Below are positions 1 to 9,549 of a stretch of DNA of 64,000 nt, piece by piece. The position numbers and the translations under genes are program-made. Under the pieces are notes generated by a model. It had not been told where the DNA came from, ran no database searches, and saw only the letters and a list, made by a program, of their open reading frames with translations. The stretch's first letter is position 1. Each line of letters opens with the position of its first letter. Where the stretch lies: NCBI GenBank assembly GCA_964442495.1, contig CAYTZN010000007.1, forward strand, positions 1 to 64,000, given 5' to 3'. The DNA comes from CAYTZN01 sp964442495. GTDB taxonomy: Bacteria > Pseudomonadota > Gammaproteobacteria > Legionellales > Legionellaceae.

Positions 1-55
1 CTTGAGGGGGCGGTGGCGTAAAGCTGTGCCGGTTCGAGTCCGGCCTTCGGCACCA
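1..55 (+). tRNA. tRNA-Leu(GAG), 3' part only
   Basis: The window opens inside a class II tRNA. Visible are the anticodon region with GAG at 4-6, a long variable arm, a T arm (stems 28-32 and 40-44 around the TTCGAGT loop), the 3' acceptor strand CTTCGGC at 45-51, discriminator A52 and an encoded CCA at 53-55. The long variable arm together with GAG indicates leucine. The 5' half lies outside the window. A leucine tRNA just before nuoA fits the secG-tRNA-Leu-nuo order I associate with Legionellales. Confidence 0.85.
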
Positions 56-78
56 AAATATCGCGAGCGATGTAACGA

Positions 79-438
79 ATGATGCTATCACAATATTTGC
101 CTGTTCTGGTTTTTATCATTGTAGGGTTAGCCCTGGGCTTGGTCCTGCTGACGGCAAGTACATTGTTGTCTAAGCACAGTCCTGATGCTGCAAAAAATGC
201 GCCTTATGAATGTGGCTTCCCAGCATTTGAAAACTCTCGCATTCCCTTTGATGTCCGTTTTTACCTGGTTGCGATCCTATTTATTATTTTTGATTTAGAA
301 ACAGCCTTTTTTTTCCCGTGGGCGCTCGCTTTACGGAAAATTGGTTGGTTTGGCTTTTCTGCCATGATGATGTTTCTTGGTTTGTTGGTCATTGGCTTTA
401 TTTATGAGTGGAAGCGGGGTGCTTTGGAGTGGGAGTAA
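79..438 (+). CDS. nuoA: NADH-quinone oxidoreductase subunit A
   Basis: Small membrane subunit of respiratory complex I, sited where the peripheral and membrane arms meet. The 119 residues give three hydrophobic segments (about 6-30, 61-83 and 91-110). The conserved loop with C45 (APYECGFPAF) and the FDLE acidic pair D72/E74 in the second segment are the family marks. First gene of the 14-gene nuo cluster; nuoB follows after 88 nt. Two ATG codons are adjacent (79 and 82) with no strong ribosome binding site, so the start could be one codon later. Confidence 0.95.
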   Translation: MMLSQYLPVLVFIIVGLALGLVLLTASTLLSKHSPDAAKNAPYECGFPAFENSRIPFDVRFYLVAILFIIFDLETAFFFPWALALRKIGWFGFSAMMMFLGLLVIGFIYEWKRGALEWE

Positions 439-526
439 CCACCCTGCTTAAACATCGGTAAATCAGTTGGTTATAAAAAACGTCCTTACGATGTGTCCAA
501 ACAAAAAATGAATATAGAGGCTTAAA

Positions 527-1003
527 ATGGCTGTTGCAGAGTTGCATAAAGAAGGTTTTACCACGACGACAGTGGAAAAGTTAGTAGGTTGGGCGCGAAG
601 CGGCTCTATGTGGCCTATGACGTTTGGTTTGGCTTGTTGCGCTGTAGAAATGATGCACGTTGGCGCTGCTCGTTACGATTTAGACCGTTTCGGTGTGATT
701 TTTCGTCCAAGCCCTCGTCAATCCGATGTTATGATTGTTGCGGGAACGCTTTGTAATAAAATGGCACCAGCATTACGTAAAGTTTATGATCAAATGCCAG
801 AACCACGTTGGGTAATTTCCATGGGCTCTTGTGCAAATGGTGGCGGCTATTACCATTATTCTTATTCTGTCGTTAGGGGTTGTGACCGAATTGTTCCTGT
901 TGATATCTATGTGCCAGGGTGTCCGCCAACAGCTGAAGCGTTGTTGTATGGTATTATTCAACTCCAAAATAAAATTAGACGTAAAGCAATAATAGAACTT
1001 TAA
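527..1003 (+). CDS. nuoB: NADH-quinone oxidoreductase subunit B (N2 cluster)
   Basis: Peripheral-arm subunit that holds the terminal 4Fe-4S cluster N2 and passes electrons to quinone. All four ligands are present: the adjacent C37-C38 pair (ACCAVE), C102 (GSCANGGG) and C132 (PGCPPT). The 158 residues match the family size. The ATG follows a GAGG motif about 8 nt upstream. A terminator-like hairpin and 174 nt of non-coding DNA separate it from nuoC, unusual in an otherwise tight cluster. Confidence 0.97.
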   Translation: MAVAELHKEGFTTTTVEKLVGWARSGSMWPMTFGLACCAVEMMHVGAARYDLDRFGVIFRPSPRQSDVMIVAGTLCNKMAPALRKVYDQMPEPRWVISMGSCANGGGYYHYSYSVVRGCDRIVPVDIYVPGCPPTAEALLYGIIQLQNKIRRKAIIEL

Positions 1004-1005
1004 TC

Positions 1006-1047
1006 AAAAAGCGATTTATGCCCTGATTCGGTGTTAATCGCTTTTTT
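1006..1047 (+). terminator. terminator-like hairpin between nuoB and nuoC
   Basis: Perfect 11-bp inverted repeat AAAAAGCGATT (1006-1016) / AATCGCTTTTT (1036-1046), 19-nt loop, ending in a T run. It begins 2 nt after the nuoB stop codon. On the minus strand the same stem also ends in a T run. It has the form of an intrinsic terminator, but the stem is short in G and C, so it could attenuate transcription or stabilise the mRNA end rather than stop all transcription. Confidence 0.6.
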
Positions 1048-1177
1048 AATTTGAACGGTTACTCAAAGAGTCACTCGATCATTTAATGGCTTGTTTAAGA
1101 TAAAGCACGTGTATCAGATATGGTCCACGAACATTAACAAAATTATCAAGCTCTGAGCCAGCACAGGTGCTTACTAC

Positions 1178-1873
1178 ATGACTAAATTAGATAACTTAGC
1201 AGAAAAATTAAATACCCAGTTTGGGGACTCTCTACTCTCCATGAACCGTGAGCATGGAGAAATCACCATTGAGTGTGATGTTTCTGCTATAAAAGCCACG
1301 CTCTATGAGTTGAGAGAAAATACATTTTTTGACTTTGATCAGCTTATCGATTTGTGTGCTGTTGACTATTTATATTTTGGTGAATATGACTGGGAAACGA
1401 AAGCGGCAAGTGAAAAAGGGTTTTCAAGGGCGGTTGAACGTCAGGAGTCTAAAGCCTTTGCTATGAGCAAGCCTCGTTTTGCGGTTGTATATCATTTGCT
1501 CTCCACCTCTAAAAATCATCGTTTGAGAGTGAAAGTGTTTATTAACGAAGCTCACTTGATTGTTCCATCTGTGCATGACTTATGGAAAGGTGCAAATTGG
1601 TTTGAGCGTGAAGCTTATGATTTATATGGTGTTTTATTTGAAGATCATCCTGATTTAAGACGTATTTTGACCGACTATGGCTTTATTGGGCATCCCTTTC
1701 GCAAAGACTTTCCTATCAGTGGGCATGTTGAAATGCGCTACGATAAAACGCTACAGCAGGTTATTTATGAGCCTGTTGATATTCAGCCTAGAGTGCTCGT
1801 ACCGAAAGTTATTCGCAGTGACAATCGTTATATTCATTTACCAAATTCGAATGAGAATGAGGGTGCAAAATGA
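1178..1873 (+). CDS. nuoC: NADH-quinone oxidoreductase subunit C
   Basis: Peripheral-arm subunit of complex I (30-kDa family). The diagnostic stretch is NWFEREAYDLYG at about 140-151, then the family signature around 161-179 ending GHPFRKDFP. It is a separate 231-residue protein, not fused to NuoD as in Escherichia coli. The start is the ATG at 1178, with no obvious strong ribosome binding site. Its stop overlaps the nuoD start as ATGA, indicating coupled translation. Confidence 0.96.
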   Translation: MTKLDNLAEKLNTQFGDSLLSMNREHGEITIECDVSAIKATLYELRENTFFDFDQLIDLCAVDYLYFGEYDWETKAASEKGFSRAVERQESKAFAMSKPRFAVVYHLLSTSKNHRLRVKVFINEAHLIVPSVHDLWKGANWFEREAYDLYGVLFEDHPDLRRILTDYGFIGHPFRKDFPISGHVEMRYDKTLQQVIYEPVDIQPRVLVPKVIRSDNRYIHLPNSNENEGAK

Positions 1874-3123
1874 TTGAATTACAAAACTATACCCTTAATT
1901 TTGGTCCTCAACACCCTGCAGCACATGGTGTATTACGCTTAGTGATGGAGCTTGAGGGTGAAACAGTCGTTAGGGCCGATCCGCACATTGGATTATTGCA
2001 CCGCGCTACAGAAAAATTAGTTGAAACTAAACCTTACCTCCAGAGCATTGGTTACATGGACCGGTTAGATTATGTTTCGATGATGTGTAATGAGCATGCA
2101 TATGTTCTTGCTATTGAAAAATTGTTAGGCGTTAGCGCACCATTGCGGGCTCAATATATTCGAACCATGTTTGATGAAGTAACCCGTATTCTTAACCATT
2201 TGTTATGGTTAGGTGCAATCGCCCTTGATATTGGCGCGATGACTGTATTTCTATATTGTTTTCGTGAGCGAGAAGACTTATTTGATTGTTACGAAGCCGT
2301 TTCTGGTGCGCGAATGCACGCAACATATTACCGCCCAGGCGGAGTAGCACGTGATTTGCCGGATACAATGCCAAAATACAAGCCTTCACGTTGGCATAAT
2401 GATCGTGAAGTAGAAAAAATGAATGAATCACGCGAGGGCAGTCTGCTTGATTTTTTATGGGCATTCACTGAGCGATTTCCCCGTTGTGTTGATGAATACG
2501 AGACATTACTAACGGATAACCGTATCTGGAAGCAACGAACAGTTGATATCGGTGTAGTTACCCCAGAAGATGCTTTGCAGTGGGGGTTCACTGGTCCTAT
2601 GTTGCGCGCATCAGGTGTCGCGTGGGACTTACGAAAAAAACAACCTTATGCTGCTTATAATAAAGTGAAATTCGATATTCCTGTCGGAAAAACAGGAGAT
2701 TGTTATGACCGCTATTTGGTTCGCGTTGAAGAGCTTCGGCAATCCAACAGTATTATTCAACAATGCATTAAGTGGTTAAAGAAAAACCCTGGACCTGTCC
2801 GGCTTGATGATCATAAAATCACTCCCCCCACTCGATTAGAGATGAAAAATGATATGGAATCCATGATTCATCATTTTAAATTGTTTAGTGAAGGGTTTTG
2901 TTTGCCACGTGGCGAGGTTTACAGTGCTGTTGAAGCACCTAAAGGTGAGTTTGGTATTTATTTGGTTTCTGATGGTGCAAATAAACCATACCGCATGAAA
3001 ATCCGTGCTCCTGGTTTTGCACATTTATCCAGCTTCGATGAAATGGTAAGAGGGCACATGCTTGCAGATGGTGTTGCTATTTTGGCAAGTCAGGATATTG
3101 TCTTTGGCGAAATTGATAGATAA
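1870..3123 (+). CDS. nuoD: NADH-quinone oxidoreductase subunit D
   Basis: Catalytic 49-kDa-type subunit of complex I that forms much of the quinone pocket with NuoB. The N-terminal NFGPQHPAAHGVLRL at 10-24 and HIGLLHR at 39-45 are family hallmarks. The C-terminal part has the usual FAHLSSFDEM and a final GEIDR. At 417 residues it is full length. Starts inside the nuoC stop codon (ATGA), with nuoE 13 nt downstream. Confidence 0.97.
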   Translation: MIELQNYTLNFGPQHPAAHGVLRLVMELEGETVVRADPHIGLLHRATEKLVETKPYLQSIGYMDRLDYVSMMCNEHAYVLAIEKLLGVSAPLRAQYIRTMFDEVTRILNHLLWLGAIALDIGAMTVFLYCFREREDLFDCYEAVSGARMHATYYRPGGVARDLPDTMPKYKPSRWHNDREVEKMNESREGSLLDFLWAFTERFPRCVDEYETLLTDNRIWKQRTVDIGVVTPEDALQWGFTGPMLRASGVAWDLRKKQPYAAYNKVKFDIPVGKTGDCYDRYLVRVEELRQSNSIIQQCIKWLKKNPGPVRLDDHKITPPTRLEMKNDMESMIHHFKLFSEGFCLPRGEVYSAVEAPKGEFGIYLVSDGANKPYRMKIRAPGFAHLSSFDEMVRGHMLADGVAILASQDIVFGEIDR

Positions 3124-3136
3124 AAGGTTAAAAATA

Positions 3137-3640
3137 ATGTCAGAACATTCATCTCTACTTATTCGAAATTATGTCAGTGCAGAGGGGCTCGCTCAAATAG
3201 ATCATTGGGTGTCAAAATATCCAGAACATGAGCGGCAATCGGCAGTCATGAGTGCGTTAATGGTCGTTCAAGAAGAACACGGCTATTTAACAAAAGAAGC
3301 TATGGATGCTGTGGCTGATTATCTACGTATGCCAGCTGTGGCAGTTTATGAGGTTTCAACTTTTTATACAATGTATGAGCACAAGTCCCATGGACGAAAT
3401 TTAATTAATGTTTGCACCAATATTTCTTGCAAATTGCGCAATGCAGGAAAAATGGTTCAGCATTTAGAAACGTCTTTAGGCATTAAAATGGGTCAAACCA
3501 CAGAGGATGGACGTTTCACACTCCGAGCGGTTGAGTGCTTAGGTGCGTGCGTAAATGCACCGATGATGCAAGTAAATAAAGATTATCATGAGAACTTAAC
3601 TGCCGATAAAATTAACGCGGTTTTAGAAGAGTACCGATAG
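3137..3640 (+). CDS. nuoE: NADH-quinone oxidoreductase subunit E (2Fe-2S)
   Basis: Thioredoxin-fold 2Fe-2S (N1a) subunit of the NADH dehydrogenase module. Numbered from the ATG at 3137 the four ligands are C93, C98, C134 and C138. The frame stays open upstream into nuoD, but the N-terminus MSEHSSLLIR and the AAAGG-like motif before 3137 support this start, giving 167 residues. It lies between nuoD and nuoF on the same strand. Confidence 0.95.
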   Translation: MSEHSSLLIRNYVSAEGLAQIDHWVSKYPEHERQSAVMSALMVVQEEHGYLTKEAMDAVADYLRMPAVAVYEVSTFYTMYEHKSHGRNLINVCTNISCKLRNAGKMVQHLETSLGIKMGQTTEDGRFTLRAVECLGACVNAPMMQVNKDYHENLTADKINAVLEEYR

Positions 3641-3670
3641 GACGCATGTTGAACATGAACCTAAATAGAG

Positions 3671-4969
3671 ATGAATACCATGGTTGAGTTGAATCAAGTC
3701 TGTTACCGAACGCTGCATTTACCAATGTCATGGACGCTAGCGGCTTATCAGAGCGTTGGTGGCTATAGTGCTTTGCGTCGTATTTTAAAAGAACAAACCC
3801 CTCCACAGCAGATCATTGATGAGCTAAAAATTTCCGCACTGCGGGGCCGCGGTGGCGCTGGTTTTCCGACAGGTTTAAAATGGAGTTTCATGAACCGTAA
3901 TGCCCCGGTTCAGAAGTATGTTGTTTGCAACTCCGATGAAGGTGAGCCGGGAACATGTAAAGACCGTGATATTCTTAGGTTTAATCCTCATCAACTGATT
4001 GAAGGCATGGCTATTGCCGGTTATGTGATGGGTGCTTCGGTTGGTTATAACTACATTCGTGGTGAATTCTGGGAGCCCTTTGAGCGGACAGAGGCGGCTC
4101 TTAAAGAAGCCTATGCTGCAGGGCTTTTAGGAAAAAATATCTTAGGTTCCGGTATTGATTTCGACTTATATAATCACCTGGGTGCAGGTGCTTATATTTG
4201 TGGAGAGGAAACGGCACTTTTAAATTCTCTTGAAGGCAAGAAAGGTCAACCACGCTTTAAGCCGCCGTTTCCAGCAAACTATGGTTTATATGGCAAACCA
4301 ACCACAATCAATAACACAGAGACATTTGCTTCAGTGCCCGTTATTCTTGAAAAAGGCGGGGATTGGTTTTTGAAATTGGGTAAACCGAATAATGGTGGTA
4401 CAAAGTGCTTTAGCGTCAGTGGGCATGTGAACAAGCCTGCCAATTTCGAAATACCTTTAGGTACGCCATTTAAAACATTATTAGAATTAGCCGGTGGAAT
4501 GCAAGGTGGACGGCGTCTTAAAGCCGTTATTCCAGGTGGGACTTCCATGCCGATATTGCCCGGTGATGTGATGATGAAACTTGACATGGATTATGACAGC
4601 ATTCAAAAAGCCGGCTCAGGGTTAGGCTCAGGTGCTGTGATTATCATGGATGAAACCACTTGTATGGTTGAGGCTCTTTATCGTATTTCTGAATTTTACA
4701 TGGAAGAATCCTGTGGGCAGTGTACGCCATGCCGTGAAGGTACTGGTTGGCTCGTTCGGTTACTGCATCGCATTGTGAGTGGTCACGGTGAACCGGGTGA
4801 TGTTGAAAAATTAGTCAATGTCGCTAATAATATCGAGGGTCGCACCATTTGTGCCTTAGGCGAGGCGGCAGCATGGCCTGTACAAAGTTTTGTAAAGCAG
4901 TTTTATCCTGAGTTTGAATACTTTATTCAGCATAAGCATTCAAGCGTTAAAGCAAAGAAGGTTGACTAA
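3671..4969 (+). CDS. nuoF: NADH-quinone oxidoreductase subunit F (FMN/NADH site)
   Basis: Flavoprotein subunit that oxidises NADH. RGRGGAGFPTG (58-68) is the FMN/NADH-binding glycine loop, GAGAYICGEETALL (171-184) the second signature, and C348, C351, C354 with C394 hold the N3 4Fe-4S cluster. It is 432 residues. A second ATG at 3680 has slightly better ribosome-binding-site spacing and could be the true start. The stop TAA overlaps the nuoG ATG by one base (TAATG). Confidence 0.97.
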   Translation: MNTMVELNQVCYRTLHLPMSWTLAAYQSVGGYSALRRILKEQTPPQQIIDELKISALRGRGGAGFPTGLKWSFMNRNAPVQKYVVCNSDEGEPGTCKDRDILRFNPHQLIEGMAIAGYVMGASVGYNYIRGEFWEPFERTEAALKEAYAAGLLGKNILGSGIDFDLYNHLGAGAYICGEETALLNSLEGKKGQPRFKPPFPANYGLYGKPTTINNTETFASVPVILEKGGDWFLKLGKPNNGGTKCFSVSGHVNKPANFEIPLGTPFKTLLELAGGMQGGRRLKAVIPGGTSMPILPGDVMMKLDMDYDSIQKAGSGLGSGAVIIMDETTCMVEALYRISEFYMEESCGQCTPCREGTGWLVRLLHRIVSGHGEPGDVEKLVNVANNIEGRTICALGEAAAWPVQSFVKQFYPEFEYFIQHKHSSVKAKKVD

Positions 4970-7320
4970 TGGCTAACATTGAAATTGACGGCAAGCCCTT
5001 TGAGGTTGAAAGTGGCAAAATGATCATTGAAGTGGCGGATGAAGCGGGTATTTATATTCCTCGGTTTTGTTATCATAAAAAATTATCCGTTGCTGCCAAT
5101 TGCCGCATGTGCCTTGTCGGCGTAGAAAACAGCCGAAAAACCTTACCTGCTTGTGCGACACCAATTACAGATGGCATGAAGGTCTTCACAAAGTCTAACG
5201 AAGCCATTCGTTCTCAAGAAGCTGTCATGGAGTTTTTGCTTATTAACCATCCGCTAGATTGCCCTATTTGCGATCAAGGTGGCGAGTGTGAGTTGCAAGA
5301 TGTATCCATGGGGTTTGGGCAAGATGCTTCTATTTATGAGGATACTAAACGATCCGTTGCTGATGATGATCTTGGGTCGTTGATTTCCACTGAAATGACA
5401 CGCTGCATTCATTGTACACGATGCGTACGTTTCGGGGATGAAATCGCAGGGTTACCTGAGCTAGGCACCATGGGTCGTGGTGAAAACATGCAAATTAGTA
5501 CCTACGTTAAACACAGTATTACTTCAGAAGTATCTGGAAATATAATCGATTTGTGTCCTGTGGGTGCATTGACCTCAAAACCCTATAGATTCACAGCTCG
5601 ATCTTGGGAAATGACACAACATGAAGGCATCGCCCCGCATGATTGTCTGGGCTCTAATGTGTATTTACATACCCGCAGGGAAGAATTAATGCGTGCTGTT
5701 CCAAGGGAGGAGGAGTCACTGAATGAAACATGGTTATCCGATAGGGACCGTTTTAGTTACTTAGGCCTAAAAAGCAATGAACGAGCCAGCCAGCCCATGA
5801 TTAAAAAGAACGGGCAGTGGGAAACGGTAGATTGGCAGACGGCGCTTCGATTCGCTGGGGAAGGCATGTGTCGTGTTTTAAAACAATATGGGCCTGAGCA
5901 AATGGCCGCTTTTGCATCAGCATCGTCCTCTTTAGAAGAACTTTATTTACTGCAAAAATTAATGCGTGAATTAGGGGTTAATAACCTCGACCATCGTTTA
6001 CAGCAAGTCGATTTTAGGGACCAAAATGGGCAAACTGTAATGCCTAAAAGCTCTTTGAAATACGCAGAGCTCGATGAACAAGACACCGTATTGTTGGTGG
6101 GATGTAATATTGATAGAGAAGTGCCTTTAGCCGGCCTTCGTGTGCGTAAAGCGTTTCGGAATGGTGCCCAAATTTATGCACTGAATGCAGTGGATTATGA
6201 CTACCACTTTGATGTGGCTGAAGCGATTGTTGTATCTCCTCAAGAGCTAGCTTCGCAATTAGCTACGTTGCTTTTAGCTGTGGTTGGAGAGACAAGTCTA
6301 TTGCCCCTTGATGTTCAAAAATTACTAATTGGCTTGAAGCCGACGAAAGCAGTAAAGGTCATTGCTAAAGGCCTGCAAAAATCTAACGCTACAATTATCA
6401 CGGGCGCTCTTTGCGAAAATCATCCGGATGCCGCGTTATTACGTACATTAATTTCATTGCTTGAACACTATAGCGGGGCTCGAGTGCTTCGTTTGACCTC
6501 AGGTGCCAACACGGCAGGTGCATGGCTTGCAGGTATGGTTCCACATCGATCTGCAGCAGGCAGAGCAGTCCATACTCCCGGGGTGGATGTTCAGAGTGCC
6601 ATAGAGGCCAAGCTTAAAGGGTATTTCCTCTTAGGTGTTGAGCCAGGTTATGATATTGCAAACCCTTATAATGCTAGGCAGTCCATGCTAGCTGCTGAGT
6701 TTGTAGTTATGGTATCAGCCTACCAGAATGATGCTATTCGTGAGTATGCGGACGTGATTTTACCAATGGCGCCCTACGCTGAGACATCAGGCACCTATAT
6801 AAACGTTGATACCACCTGGCAAACAGTAAAAGGTGCGATGGTGCCGTTTGGTGAGGCACGCCCAGCCTGGAAAATATTGAGGGTATTAGCAAACTTGTTA
6901 GATTGTAACGGTTTTGAGTACAGTTCATCTGAAGAAGTGTTGCAAGAGATTAAAGAAAGAGCAGAAATGATGCCCGAGTGCGTGTATACCGCATTTTATC
7001 CTGAGTCATTGCCTGTGAGTCGAGCGGATATAGTGCGTGTTGGTGAATGGCCTCTATACCGTTGTGATGCCATTGTTCGCCATGCCTCAGCGCTTCAAGA
7101 GTGTGCAGCGGCAGATTCAGCCTGTGTGCGTTTACACCCATCAACAGCAGATAGACTCAAATTGAACGATACAGCTACTGTATCTCAAGGTGATATTGAG
7201 ATAACATTGCCACTCAAACGCGATGAGCGTATTGCTCCAGATGTTGTGTGGGTAGCAAACGCGCTTCCTGAAACAGTAGATTTAGGGCATGCTTTTGCTG
7301 CAATAACCATTAAGTCATAA
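4969..7320 (+). CDS. nuoG: NADH-quinone oxidoreductase subunit G
   Basis: Large iron-sulfur subunit of complex I that relays electrons from NuoE/F towards NuoB. Visible ligands are 2Fe-2S C34, C45, C48, C62; the His-ligated 4Fe-4S site H94, C98, C101, C107; and a further 4Fe-4S site C146, C149, C152, C196. The remainder (about 220-780) is the molybdopterin-oxidoreductase-like region, which in this family is structural. At 783 residues it is shorter than the E. coli protein but normal for the family. Confidence 0.96.
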   Translation: MANIEIDGKPFEVESGKMIIEVADEAGIYIPRFCYHKKLSVAANCRMCLVGVENSRKTLPACATPITDGMKVFTKSNEAIRSQEAVMEFLLINHPLDCPICDQGGECELQDVSMGFGQDASIYEDTKRSVADDDLGSLISTEMTRCIHCTRCVRFGDEIAGLPELGTMGRGENMQISTYVKHSITSEVSGNIIDLCPVGALTSKPYRFTARSWEMTQHEGIAPHDCLGSNVYLHTRREELMRAVPREEESLNETWLSDRDRFSYLGLKSNERASQPMIKKNGQWETVDWQTALRFAGEGMCRVLKQYGPEQMAAFASASSSLEELYLLQKLMRELGVNNLDHRLQQVDFRDQNGQTVMPKSSLKYAELDEQDTVLLVGCNIDREVPLAGLRVRKAFRNGAQIYALNAVDYDYHFDVAEAIVVSPQELASQLATLLLAVVGETSLLPLDVQKLLIGLKPTKAVKVIAKGLQKSNATIITGALCENHPDAALLRTLISLLEHYSGARVLRLTSGANTAGAWLAGMVPHRSAAGRAVHTPGVDVQSAIEAKLKGYFLLGVEPGYDIANPYNARQSMLAAEFVVMVSAYQNDAIREYADVILPMAPYAETSGTYINVDTTWQTVKGAMVPFGEARPAWKILRVLANLLDCNGFEYSSSEEVLQEIKERAEMMPECVYTAFYPESLPVSRADIVRVGEWPLYRCDAIVRHASALQECAAADSACVRLHPSTADRLKLNDTATVSQGDIEITLPLKRDERIAPDVVWVANALPETVDLGHAFAAITIKS

Positions 7321-7332
7321 ATAGGTAAGAAC

Positions 7333-8355
7333 ATGCTACAAGACATCAGTATATTGTTGTGGATTATCATCAAGATTTTGATTATTGTCGTGCCGCTTTT
7401 AATCAGTGTTGCTTATCTCACTTATGCAGAGCGCAAAGTTATTGGTTACATTCAGGTACGTATTGGACCAAATAGAGTTGGTTTTCGGGGGTTGCTGCAA
7501 CCGTTTGCGGATTTAATAAAGCTGATTTTCAAAGAAATTATTGTTCCTACCCGCTCTAATAAATACCTCTTTGTTATCGCACCGCTCTTCTCGTTAACCC
7601 CTGCATTGGCAGGTTGGGCTGCAATTCCTTTTGAGCAAGGCATGGTTCTTGCGAACATTAATGCCGGCGTTTTGTATCTTTTTGCAATGAGCTCCTTAGG
7701 TGTCTATGGAGTATTAATTGCCGGTTGGGCATCCAATTCTAAGTATGCCATGCTTGGGGCTTTGCGAAGTGCTGCTCAAACAATTTCTTACGAAATTGCC
7801 ATGGGCTTTGCTTTTGTGGGTGTGCTGTTAGCGGCCGGCACAATGAACATAACCGACATTGTTCTTTCGCAGCGCGGTGGAATTTTGCATTGGTGGTTTC
7901 TTCCCTTGTTTCCGTTGTTTATGGTGTTTTGGATAGCCGCAATCGCAGAAACAAATCGAGCTCCCTTTGATTTGGCCGAAGGCGAGTCAGAAATTGTTGC
8001 TGGATTTCATGTGGAATATTCGGCGGTAGGTTTCGCTCTGTTTTTCTTGGCTGAATATGCCAGCATGATTTTGATTTCAACCATCATGACATTAATGTTT
8101 GTTGGTGGGTGGTTGTCTCCATTTGAAGGAATCCCGGTATTAAATGATATTCTTTTCTTTGTACCAGGCATTGTATGGTTGTTTGTCAAAGTAGCTTTCT
8201 TCTTGTTTGTGTATTTATGGGTAAGAGCTACCTTTCCACGCTATCGCTATGATCAACTCATGCGGTTAGGTTGGAAAATTTTGATCCCGGTAACCATTAT
8301 CTGGGTAATTGTTACAGCCGTTATGGTTGTCGCACAAGTAAAACCCTGGTTCTAA
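7333..8355 (+). CDS. nuoH: NADH-quinone oxidoreductase subunit H
   Basis: Membrane subunit that helps form the quinone chamber and links the peripheral arm to the proton pumps. The 340 residues contain about eight hydrophobic segments. Hallmarks are the motif around residues 33-50 (ERKVIGYIQVRIGPNRVG) and the acidic loop with FDLAEGESEIVAGFHVEYS near 215-235. Starts 12 nt after nuoG with GGTAAG upstream. Confidence 0.97.
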   Translation: MLQDISILLWIIIKILIIVVPLLISVAYLTYAERKVIGYIQVRIGPNRVGFRGLLQPFADLIKLIFKEIIVPTRSNKYLFVIAPLFSLTPALAGWAAIPFEQGMVLANINAGVLYLFAMSSLGVYGVLIAGWASNSKYAMLGALRSAAQTISYEIAMGFAFVGVLLAAGTMNITDIVLSQRGGILHWWFLPLFPLFMVFWIAAIAETNRAPFDLAEGESEIVAGFHVEYSAVGFALFFLAEYASMILISTIMTLMFVGGWLSPFEGIPVLNDILFFVPGIVWLFVKVAFFLFVYLWVRATFPRYRYDQLMRLGWKILIPVTIIWVIVTAVMVVAQVKPWF

Positions 8356-8371
8356 TCAATTGAGCGGGCTA

Positions 8372-8872
8372 ATGAAAAAAGTATATAGTTATGTGAAGCA
8401 TTACTTACGCAGTTTTTTACTGTTAGAACTGTTAAGCGGTTTAAAGCTTACGGGTAAATATTTTTTTAAGAAAAAAATAACGGTACAGTTTCCAGAGGAA
8501 GCCACACCTATTTCCTCGCGTTTTCGTGGCATGCTTGCTCTACGCCGTTATCCAAATGGCGAGGAGCGATGCATAGCATGTAAACTGTGTGAGGCGGTGT
8601 GTCCCGCGTTAGCGATTACCATCGAGTCAGAGCCGCGTTTGGATGGCTCACGACGTACCACCCGATACGATATCGATGTGTTTAAATGCATTAATTGTGG
8701 GTTGTGTGAAGAGTCTTGCCCTGTTGATTCAATCGTTGTAACGCCGATTCATCACTATCACATTAGTGAACGTGGCCAGAATATCATGACTAAAGAAAAG
8801 CTGTTGGCTGTGGGTGATATGATGGAACACAAATTGGCAGCAGATAGAGCTGCTGATGGAAAATATCGATAA
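8372..8872 (+). CDS. nuoI: NADH-quinone oxidoreductase subunit I (two 4Fe-4S)
   Basis: 8Fe ferredoxin-like peripheral subunit carrying clusters N6a and N6b. Numbered from the ATG at 8372, the two sets are C67, C70, C73, C77 (CIACKLCEAVCP) and C106, C109, C112, C116 (CINCGLCEESCP). An in-frame TTG at 8360 would add four residues; the ATG preceded by GAGCGGG is preferred and gives 166 residues. Follows nuoH after 16 nt. Confidence 0.96.
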   Translation: MKKVYSYVKHYLRSFLLLELLSGLKLTGKYFFKKKITVQFPEEATPISSRFRGMLALRRYPNGEERCIACKLCEAVCPALAITIESEPRLDGSRRTTRYDIDVFKCINCGLCEESCPVDSIVVTPIHHYHISERGQNIMTKEKLLAVGDMMEHKLAADRAADGKYR

Positions 8873-8883
8873 CGGGGTTTGAT

Positions 8884-9534
8884 ATGCAAGGTTTGTTACC
8901 AAATATTATTTTTTATGTGTTTGCTGGATTAGCACTTGTATCTGGATTTTTTGCGATTATTCAAAGCAATCCTGTGCGCTGCGTGCTTTTTTTAGTGCTG
9001 GCTTTTTTTGCAAGCTCTGTATTGTGGCTTCTCGTTCATGCAGAGTTTTTGGCGTTGATTCTTGTATTAGTGTATGTAGGCGCCGTTATGACGCTATTTC
9101 TTTTCGTGGTCATGATGTTAAACATCGATATGGCATCTAAACATGCCCATTTTCTTCGGTATTTACCCTTTGGTTTGATTTTAGTCGCCTTTTTGACGGC
9201 TTTATTATTAAAGACACTGCCCGCAGATCGTTTTCAAACAAGCGTAGAAGTGTCTAGCGCCGTACAAGAAGTCGTGGCGGAGGATTTCGTTCCAGATACG
9301 CAATTTGTGCCTGCAAAACCCATTTCCAACACAGAAGAGCTTGGTTTGGTTTTATACACCGAGTATGTCTTTGCGTTTGAGCTTGCGGCTGTGATTTTGT
9401 TAGTGGCGATTATTGCTGCAATTACGCTGGTGCACCGTGCTCCAATACGTTCAAAACAGCAAAATATTACCCGGCAAATCATGACCCGTCGTGAGGACCG
9501 GGTAACCCTCGTTAAAATGAAGTCAGAAAAATAA
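8884..9534 (+). CDS. nuoJ: NADH-quinone oxidoreductase subunit J
   Basis: Hydrophobic membrane-arm subunit with five predicted helices (about 6-26, 30-50, 55-78, 92-110 and 157-182). The segment LALILVLVYVGAVMTLFLFVV is the classic NuoJ core. The final 25 residues are basic and polar, as expected for a cytoplasmic tail. It is 216 residues, between nuoI and nuoK. Confidence 0.94.
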   Translation: MQGLLPNIIFYVFAGLALVSGFFAIIQSNPVRCVLFLVLAFFASSVLWLLVHAEFLALILVLVYVGAVMTLFLFVVMMLNIDMASKHAHFLRYLPFGLILVAFLTALLLKTLPADRFQTSVEVSSAVQEVVAEDFVPDTQFVPAKPISNTEELGLVLYTEYVFAFELAAVILLVAIIAAITLVHRAPIRSKQQNITRQIMTRREDRVTLVKMKSEK

Positions 9535-9549
9535 CCTGAGGACGTCTGC

